This document shows positions 7,637 to 12,462 of a stretch of 12,462 nucleotides of DNA, piece after piece. Numbering within the stretch: position 1 is the stretch's first letter; the number at the start of each line of letters is the position of its first letter. This DNA is from Candidatus Avelusimicrobium alvi (GTDB lineage: Bacteria > Elusimicrobiota > Elusimicrobia > Elusimicrobiales > Elusimicrobiaceae), in NCBI GenBank assembly GCA_002329395.1, contig DCTQ01000105.1:2752-15213 (forward strand), in the 5' to 3' direction. The translations under genes and the position numbers were made by a program. Under the pieces are notes generated by a model, which was not told the origin of the DNA, made no database searches, and saw only the letters and a program-made list of their open reading frames with translations.

Positions 7637-9520
7637 TTACCGCCCGAACAGTTTGTCCACTTGCTTCATATTTAACTGCGCCACGCAGGGCCGGCCGTGC
7701 GGGCAGTGCATACCGTCCTGACATTTTTTCATATTCTCCAACAAGCCTTCGGCTTCGGCGGGAGAAATCTGGTCATGCGCTTTGATGGCCTTTTTGCACG
7801 CCAGCATCGCCACCATTTTGCGTTTTAAACTTTCGGTGGATTTGGCCGGATCGCCCACCACCTGCGAAAGCGACACGATGAAATCTTTCATATCGTCTTC
7901 TTTAAAACGAATCATATGCGGCATGGTGCGCACCAGCACGGTATGCGCGGAAAAAGGTTCTATTTCAAAACCCGCGGTTTTCAGCCAGTCCGCCCACGAC
8001 AACAGCGTCTCGGCGTTGGAGGGAGGCAGGTCCACGTGAATGGGAAACAGCAGTTTTTGCACTTTTACTTCGCGCTTTTCAAACGCGTCCAGGTAATACT
8101 CAAACAGTACGCGCTCCTGCGCGGCGTGCTGGTCTATAATCACCAGCCCTTCCGGGTTTTCAAACAGCAAATAACTTTTTTGCAGCTGGCCCAAATAATG
8201 GTACGGGCCGTGATACCAGCCCGGGTCCGTCTGCGTGTGCAAATCCGGCTGGACGGAAGGAACGTCCGGCGAAGCGGCCGCTTCGGGCGCAGCGGCGGCG
8301 GGGCGCGCCACATATTCGGCAGGCTCTTCGGTTTCCCGCATTAAAAAAGAAGGCTTGGGCGCAAAGTCGGACGAGGGCATTTTCGCCTTGGGGGCAAATT
8401 CGGCCGCGAACGTTTCCATCGGCGTGGGCGCGGACGGCGTAAACAGCGCCTGCGCCGCCGGACGGGCGGCTTCGGGCAGGGTAACGGACGGCCCCGCGGC
8501 GGGCAGCGCCACATCCACCGGGCGCGCGTTGGTAAACACGGTTTCGCCCGCGCAGTGCATAATAAAGCTGAATACTTTGTTTTCGTTTACAAAACGGATG
8601 TCGCGCTTCTGCGGATGAATGTTTACGTCAAAATCGGACGGGTCCAGCGTCATATACACCAAAAATGCGGGATGGCGGTCTTTGGGGCGGACGTTTTGGT
8701 ACGCCTTGTAAATAGCCTGCTGGACGGTTTTGGAATCAATCGGGCGGCGGTTGACGAACACATACTGCATATCGCGCACGGAAACCAGTTTGTCGGCGGG
8801 GGTTAAGAAAAGCTTCAGGCCCATTTCGTCAAATTCTTTAAACACCAGCGTATTGGCCACTTCGTCGCCCAAAATCTGCCGGGCGCGCGACACGGCGGCT
8901 TCGGCCATCGGGCCGTTTTCGGCGGGCAGGTCGTACACGCGGCGTCCGTTGATGCTGACGCGGTAGCCCACATGTAAATTGGCCAGCGCGCTTTCTTCAA
9001 TTACTTTAAGCAGGCACGCGCGTTCGTAGGCGTCGCTCTTTAAAAATTTAAGCCGCGCGGGCACGTTATAAAACAAATCGCGTATTTCCACCGTCGTGCC
9101 GCGAATGGACGGCGCGGGGCTTTGGGCAAACACTTTTCCGGCGTGAAGTTCCAGCCGGCTGCCGCTGCCGCCTTCGGTGCAGCTGGTAAGCGTCATGCGC
9201 GATACCGCCGCCGCCGAGTACAGCGCCTCGCCGCGGAAACCGAACGTGGTCAGCGAGGCCAAATCGTCAAACGCGCGGATTTTGCTGGTGGCGTGGCGCA
9301 TTACGCTAAGCGCCAAATCTTCCGCGCTCATGCCGCAGCCGTTGTCGTTGATGCGGATTAAGTCGCGCCCGGCGCCTTCAATATCCACGTTTACGCACGT
9401 GGCGCCCGCGTCCACCGCGTTTTCCAATAATTCTTTCAGCACCCCGGCGGGGCGTTCAATAACCTCGCCCGCGGCGATTTTTCCGGCTGTTTTTTCGTCC
9501 AGTACGCGTATGTTACTCAT
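7637..9520 (-). CDS. mutL: DNA mismatch repair protein MutL (endonuclease type)
   Basis: MutL couples mismatch recognition by MutS to strand removal. The 627-residue protein has an N-terminal GHKL ATPase with ELLENAVDAGAT (30-41), DNGCGM (59-64), ATSKI (77-81), GFRGEAL (94-100) and NVPARLKFLK (152-161). A linker rich in Ala and Pro runs from about 335 to 432. The C-terminal domain carries endonuclease motifs: DQHAAQERVLFE (463-474), fitting DQHAxxExxxxE, then ACKKAIKAH (574-582) and CPHGRP (606-611). This marks a nicking MutL, as in bacteria that lack MutH, unlike the E. coli form. The ATG lies inside the end of mutS (8-bp overlap) with only a weak ribosome-binding site, suggesting coupled translation and a fixed ratio to MutS. 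Identity and type are secure. Confidence 0.97.
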   Translation of the reverse strand: MSNIRVLDEKTAGKIAAGEVIERPAGVLKELLENAVDAGATCVNVDIEGAGRDLIRINDNGCGMSAEDLALSVMRHATSKIRAFDDLASLTTFGFRGEALYSAAAVSRMTLTSCTEGGSGSRLELHAGKVFAQSPAPSIRGTTVEIRDLFYNVPARLKFLKSDAYERACLLKVIEESALANLHVGYRVSINGRRVYDLPAENGPMAEAAVSRARQILGDEVANTLVFKEFDEMGLKLFLTPADKLVSVRDMQYVFVNRRPIDSKTVQQAIYKAYQNVRPKDRHPAFLVYMTLDPSDFDVNIHPQKRDIRFVNENKVFSFIMHCAGETVFTNARPVDVALPAAGPSVTLPEAARPAAQALFTPSAPTPMETFAAEFAPKAKMPSSDFAPKPSFLMRETEEPAEYVARPAAAAPEAAASPDVPSVQPDLHTQTDPGWYHGPYHYLGQLQKSYLLFENPEGLVIIDQHAAQERVLFEYYLDAFEKREVKVQKLLFPIHVDLPPSNAETLLSWADWLKTAGFEIEPFSAHTVLVRTMPHMIRFKEDDMKDFIVSLSQVVGDPAKSTESLKRKMVAMLACKKAIKAHDQISPAEAEGLLENMKKCQDGMHCPHGRPCVAQLNMKQVDKLFGR

Positions 9521-12074
9521 TAATCCGTTTCTTCCATTCGCAAATCAGCTGTAAGGCCGCAAGCGGAGTCAGTTTGTCCGGGTCGGCCATTTTGATTTCT
9601 TCCACAATGGGCGAAGAAAACAAGTCTTTTACCATGTCCTGCTCTTTGGCGGAAATTTTGGCGCCTTTTTTGGCTTCCAAATCTTTCAGCACTTTCTTGG
9701 CGCGCAGGGTGCAGGCCGCGGGAAGCCCCGCGATTTCGGCCACGTGAATGCCGTACGAACGGTCCGCCGCGCCGGGCAGAATCTGGTACAGAAACGCCAG
9801 GCGGCTTTCGCCCGTGGCGTCTTTATATTCCCGGGCTTCCACGTGGTAATTGCGCACGCTTGCGTATTTGTTTTCCAAATCCACCAGCTCAAAATAATGC
9901 GTGGCAAACAGCACCTTGGGCCCGCCGTGCGGCTTGTATAAATACTCCACAATGGCCCAGGCGATGGAAATGCCGTCAAACGTAGAGGTGCCGCGCCCCA
10001 CTTCGTCCAGCAAAATTAAACTGCGCGGCGTCATGCACGCCAGAATATGCGCGGTTTCGTTCATTTCCACCATAAAGGTGGAGTTGCCGCGCCCCAGCGC
10101 GTCGTGCGCGCCGATGCGCGTCATAATTTTATCCACCACGCCGAGCCGCGCCGAAGCGGCCGGCACAAAACTGCCCATCTGCGCCAGAATTACCAGAATG
10201 GCCGTCTGCTTTAAAAATACGCTTTTGCCGCCCATATTGGGGCCGGTGATGAGCATAATCTGGTTTTCCGGCGTGCCGATGCCCAGGTGGTTGGGCACAA
10301 AGCTTCCGGCGGGCAGGGTTTCTTCCACCAGCGGATGGCGGCCCGATTCGTAATGGAGTTCCGTACTGTTGTCCACGGTCGGTTTGACCCAGCCGCCTTT
10401 CATCGCGCACAGCGCGAGCGAAACGTACACGTCCAGCTCCGACACGATTTGCGCAAACGCTTTTAAATGGTTGATCTGTGCGGCCAGCGTTTTGCGCACC
10501 TGGTCAAACAAACCGCTTTCCAGACGGATGATTTTTTGCTCCGCGTTTAAAATTTTGTCTTCCAGCTCTTTGAGTTCTTCGGTAATAAAACGCTCCGCGT
10601 TGACGAGCGTCTGCTTGCGCACGTAAGAATAAGGCACCTTATCTATATGGGATTTGGTGACCTCAAAATAATATCCGAATACGGAAGTGTATCCCACCTT
10701 CATCGTGGAAATACCGGTTTTTTCGCGTTCGCGCGCGCAAATGTCTTCCATGGACTTGCTGCCGTTTGATTTAAGCGAACGCAGTTCGTCCAGCTCGGCG
10801 TTGTAGCCCGCGCGGATGACGTGCCCGTCGGACAGGCGCATCGGCGGATTTTCGTTTATCGCGTCGTACAGCACGCGCGCCATATCTTGAAGGACGGGCA
10901 GATTTTCGGCAAAGCGCGCCTGCAAATGCGGCGCGATGGAGCCGTACGCCTCAAACCAGCGGGCGATGGGATCTACGTTAAGCAAAGACTGCCTCAGCCC
11001 CGACAAATCCCTCGGCGAAGCGGTGCCGGTGGCGGTGCGCGTCATGATGCGTTCAATATCCGAAATGTTCTGCAAAAGCGCGGTCAAATCCGCCACGGCG
11101 GACTGATTTTTAACAAATCCTTCCACACAGTCCTGCCGCTGGGAAATTTCACCCGGGTCCATCAGCGGGTGCAAAATCCATTCTTTCAGCTTGCGGCTGC
11201 CTACGGCGGTTTTGGTTTTGTCCAGCAGCGCCCACAGGCTGCCCCGGCGGCCGCCGTCCTGGCTTTTGACCAGCTCCAAAGACGCCACGGCGTTTTCGTC
11301 AATCTGCAAACATTCCTTGAGTTCGCGGTAAGAAGGGATTAAAACGGTTTTAAAGCTGGGCTCGGTTACGTTTAAATACTTCATCGTCTGCAGAGCGCAG
11401 GCCAGGGCTTTTTTATGGCCGCCCCACGCGCCCAGCGCGGGCCAGTTGGCGGGGAGGGTATAGTCCCCGTCAAACGGTTCCTGTTCCGTAAGCGTCAGCT
11501 TGCCCGGGAGCACCACTTTGGTTTGCAGCTGCGCAAGCGACTCCTTATCCCCGATGATTTCGGAAGGGTTGATGGCGGCCAGCGCGGCGGCGAGGTTGGT
11601 GAGCGTTGCGTCTTTATCGTTTTGGTTGACCCAAAATTCGCCCGTGGAAACTTCCACGCACGACAGCGCCCACCCGCTTCCGCTTACGCTGATTGCCACC
11701 AAATAGTTGGCCTGGTTGGCGTCCAACAGAGTGTCTTCCATCAGCGTGCCGGGGGTAATCACGCGCGTGACTTTGCGCTCAAAGAGTTTGGTGTTTTTAT
11801 CCATCACCGAGCTGGTTTGTTCGCAAATGCCGATTTTCTTCCCGGCGTTAAGAAGCCGTACAATGTAGTTGTTTGCCGCATGATAGGGAATGCCGCACAT
11901 GGGAATGCCGTGGCGCGCGGTGAGCGTAAGGCCCAAAATGGCGCTCACTTCGCGGGCCTGCTCGTCAAACATTTCGTAAAAATCACCTAACCGGAAGAAT
12001 AAAACAATACCCGGGTGCTTGGCCCGGATGTCGTAGTATTGTTTCATCAAAGGGGTAGAATTCGTCTTTTGCAT
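9513..12074 (-). CDS. mutS: DNA mismatch repair protein MutS
   Basis: MutS binds mispaired or looped bases and recruits MutL. The protein has 853 residues, matching the family (E. coli 853). The mismatch-reading Phe-x-Glu motif lies in GDFYEMF (Phe32, Glu34). The lever and clamp region occupies about 260-560. The ABC-type ATPase has Walker A GPNMGGKS (611-618), a signature around GRGNSTFMVEM (661-671), Walker B LILLDEVGRGTS (686-697, Asp690-Glu691) and His726 in FATHY. A dimerisation helix-turn-helix includes YGIHVAEIAGLP (774-785). Near the C-terminus, QDMVKDLF (812-819) might contact the beta clamp, but it is not an exact match. The ATG at 12074 gives the expected short leader before MKQYYDIRAKHPG; no Shine-Dalgarno sequence precedes it. 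It is the first gene of mutS-mutL-redox. Confidence 0.98.
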   Translation of the reverse strand: MQKTNSTPLMKQYYDIRAKHPGIVLFFRLGDFYEMFDEQAREVSAILGLTLTARHGIPMCGIPYHAANNYIVRLLNAGKKIGICEQTSSVMDKNTKLFERKVTRVITPGTLMEDTLLDANQANYLVAISVSGSGWALSCVEVSTGEFWVNQNDKDATLTNLAAALAAINPSEIIGDKESLAQLQTKVVLPGKLTLTEQEPFDGDYTLPANWPALGAWGGHKKALACALQTMKYLNVTEPSFKTVLIPSYRELKECLQIDENAVASLELVKSQDGGRRGSLWALLDKTKTAVGSRKLKEWILHPLMDPGEISQRQDCVEGFVKNQSAVADLTALLQNISDIERIMTRTATGTASPRDLSGLRQSLLNVDPIARWFEAYGSIAPHLQARFAENLPVLQDMARVLYDAINENPPMRLSDGHVIRAGYNAELDELRSLKSNGSKSMEDICAREREKTGISTMKVGYTSVFGYYFEVTKSHIDKVPYSYVRKQTLVNAERFITEELKELEDKILNAEQKIIRLESGLFDQVRKTLAAQINHLKAFAQIVSELDVYVSLALCAMKGGWVKPTVDNSTELHYESGRHPLVEETLPAGSFVPNHLGIGTPENQIMLITGPNMGGKSVFLKQTAILVILAQMGSFVPAASARLGVVDKIMTRIGAHDALGRGNSTFMVEMNETAHILACMTPRSLILLDEVGRGTSTFDGISIAWAIVEYLYKPHGGPKVLFATHYFELVDLENKYASVRNYHVEAREYKDATGESRLAFLYQILPGAADRSYGIHVAEIAGLPAACTLRAKKVLKDLEAKKGAKISAKEQDMVKDLFSSPIVEEIKMADPDKLTPLAALQLICEWKKRINE

Positions 12075-12145
12075 AGTGATATTTTAGCAATTTTGCGGAC
12101 TTATTGCCCGACGGGAACGAGGGTTAAAAAGAAAAGAACGCCCGC

Positions 12146-12175
12146 TTTATATATGCAGGCGGCCGGATGACAGAA
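12146..12175 (-). promoter_or_regulatory. Possible promoter for mutS-mutL
   Basis: On the minus strand TATAAA (12151-12146) can act as a -10 element, with a weak -35 TTCTGT (12175-12170) at 18-bp spacing. The predicted start would give a leader of about 65 bases. A second AT-rich option, TAAAAT, lies 6 bases before the mutS ATG but has no -35 partner. The -35 overlaps that of the tRNA promoter on the other strand. Confidence 0.35.
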
Positions 12176-12195
12176 AATGATTTTTTTGTTATAAT
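12167..12195 (+). promoter_or_regulatory. Sigma70-type promoter toward tRNA-Tyr
   Basis: ATGACA (12167-12172, five of six matches to the -35 consensus) and a perfect TATAAT (12190-12195) are 17 bp apart, the best spacing. Transcription should start near 12202, about 70 bases before the tRNA. An oligo-T run precedes the -10. It is the only good promoter seen upstream of the tRNA. Confidence 0.8.
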
Positions 12196-12201
12196 ATTTG
12201 T

Positions 12202-12258
12202 ACCTAGTTGTTTAAGTAATAACTACGGTCCGGGGGCTTTCGGGTTCCCGGCGTTTTT
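12202..12258 (+). ncRNA. Tandem-hairpin leader or possible short RNA before tRNA-Tyr
   Basis: The RNA expected from the promoter at 12190-12195 would begin with one hairpin (12202-12209 pairing with 12221-12229, 8 bp with one bulged C). A second follows immediately (12230-12236 with 12245-12251, 7 bp including two G-U pairs). A CGTTTTT tail comes next. The layout looks like an intrinsic terminator or attenuator at the end of a 57-base RNA, yet the tRNA begins 13 bases later with no promoter in between. It may simply be a structured 5' leader removed by RNase P. No known RNA family is recognised. Confidence 0.35.
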
Positions 12259-12270
12259 AACGAATTGTTT

Positions 12271-12357
12271 GGTAGGATGGCTGAGCGGTCAAAAGCAACG
12301 GTCTGTAAAACCGTCGGGCTACGCCCTACATAGGTTCGAATCCTATTCCTACCACCA
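12271..12357 (+). tRNA. tRNA-Tyr (anticodon GTA), CCA encoded
   Basis: The sequence folds as a class II tRNA. The acceptor stem GGTAGGA (12271-12277) pairs with TCCTACC (12347-12353), followed by discriminator A and encoded CCA (12355-12357). The anticodon stem ACGGT/ACCGT (12298-12302, 12310-12314) holds the loop CTGTAAA with anticodon GTA at 12305-12307, which reads Tyr codons. The long variable arm contains GGGC/GCCC (12316-12319, 12323-12326), expected for bacterial tRNA-Tyr. The T arm is 12330-12346 with loop TTCGAAT. All stems are intact. Confidence 0.97.
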
Positions 12358-12363
12358 TTTAAG

Positions 12364-12398
12364 CCCCTGCGGGTGCCTTGAGCATACGCAGGGGTTTT
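12364..12398 (+). terminator. Intrinsic terminator after tRNA-Tyr
   Basis: CCCCTGCG (12364-12371) pairs with CGCAGGGG (12387-12394) in a perfect 8-bp GC-rich stem with a 15-base loop, followed at once by TTTT (12395-12398). It lies 6 bases past the CCA end and should end the tRNA transcript. Confidence 0.85.
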
Positions 12399-12408
12399 GT
12401 GTAGGAAA

Positions 12409-12430
12409 GCGGGCCAACTGCTTGGCCTGC
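12409..12430. repeat. Inverted repeat (hairpin) near right edge
   Basis: A 9-bp stem (12409-12417 with 12422-12430, one G-U pair when read on the plus strand) encloses the loop CTGC. No real T-run follows on the plus strand; only TTT follows on the minus strand. It could be a leader hairpin for a gene starting beyond the window or a weak terminator for a minus-strand gene to the right. Function unknown. Confidence 0.5.
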
Positions 12431-12462
12431 GTTAGGATGAGAAAGGCGGAGCGATGTTTTGG

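Noticed and set aside
12230..12258. Terminator of a plus-strand protein gene lying left of the tRNA
   Set aside because: No plus-strand gene exists to its left; mutS runs the other way, so the element can only act on RNA from the promoter at 12167-12195.
12437..12462. Start of a further plus-strand gene (ATG at 12437 or 12454)
   Set aside because: Purine-rich sequence precedes both, but only 3 to 8 codons are visible, too few to call a gene or choose a frame.

Overview
The window reads as ordinary chromosomal housekeeping DNA from a bacterium of moderately high GC content. Nine protein genes, one cut by the window edge, all lie on the minus strand; a single tRNA-Tyr gene lies on the plus strand at the right end. 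There are no insertion sequences, phage genes, CRISPR arrays or other signs of recent transfer. The flavodoxin/ferredoxin protein points to an anaerobe. The MutL is of the endonuclease type, which argues against enteric-type (MutH-dependent) proteobacteria. The gene set and sequence style would fit an anaerobic Gram-negative lineage such as Elusimicrobiota, but that placement is a guess from general resemblance and not demonstrated.

Minus strand, in order of transcription (right to left): mutS and mutL overlap by 8 bp, and 3 bp later comes a small redox protein with a flavodoxin-like N-terminus and two [4Fe-4S] motifs (EFR1-like). This unit ends at a strong intrinsic terminator near 6722-6758. 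A second run follows: hpt (hypoxanthine phosphoribosyltransferase), ftsH (membrane AAA+ protease), glmM, pdxJ, glmS and acpS. Junctions here are very tight (TAATG for hpt-ftsH and glmS-acpS, ATGA for glmM-pdxJ, 9 bp for pdxJ-glmS). The only loose junction is the 82 bp between ftsH and glmM. The run leaves the window inside acpS.

Functionally, mutS and mutL encode DNA mismatch repair. hpt-ftsH is a pairing seen in many bacteria. glmS (fructose-6-phosphate to glucosamine-6-phosphate) and glmM (glucosamine-6-phosphate to glucosamine-1-phosphate) feed UDP-GlcNAc synthesis for peptidoglycan and LPS. pdxJ makes pyridoxine 5'-phosphate, and acpS activates acyl carrier protein for lipid synthesis. 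The last four therefore join envelope precursor supply and cofactor supply in one unit.

Right end: a good sigma70-type promoter (12167-12195) points toward tRNA-Tyr (12271-12357, CCA encoded), which is followed by a strong intrinsic terminator. Between promoter and tRNA are two tandem hairpins, the second followed by five T residues. That is a small structured leader or possible short RNA and is the least explained element here. The other points worth checking are the redox gene joined to mutSL and a PdxJ with several substitutions at usually conserved active-site positions. No clearly new multi-gene system is visible.
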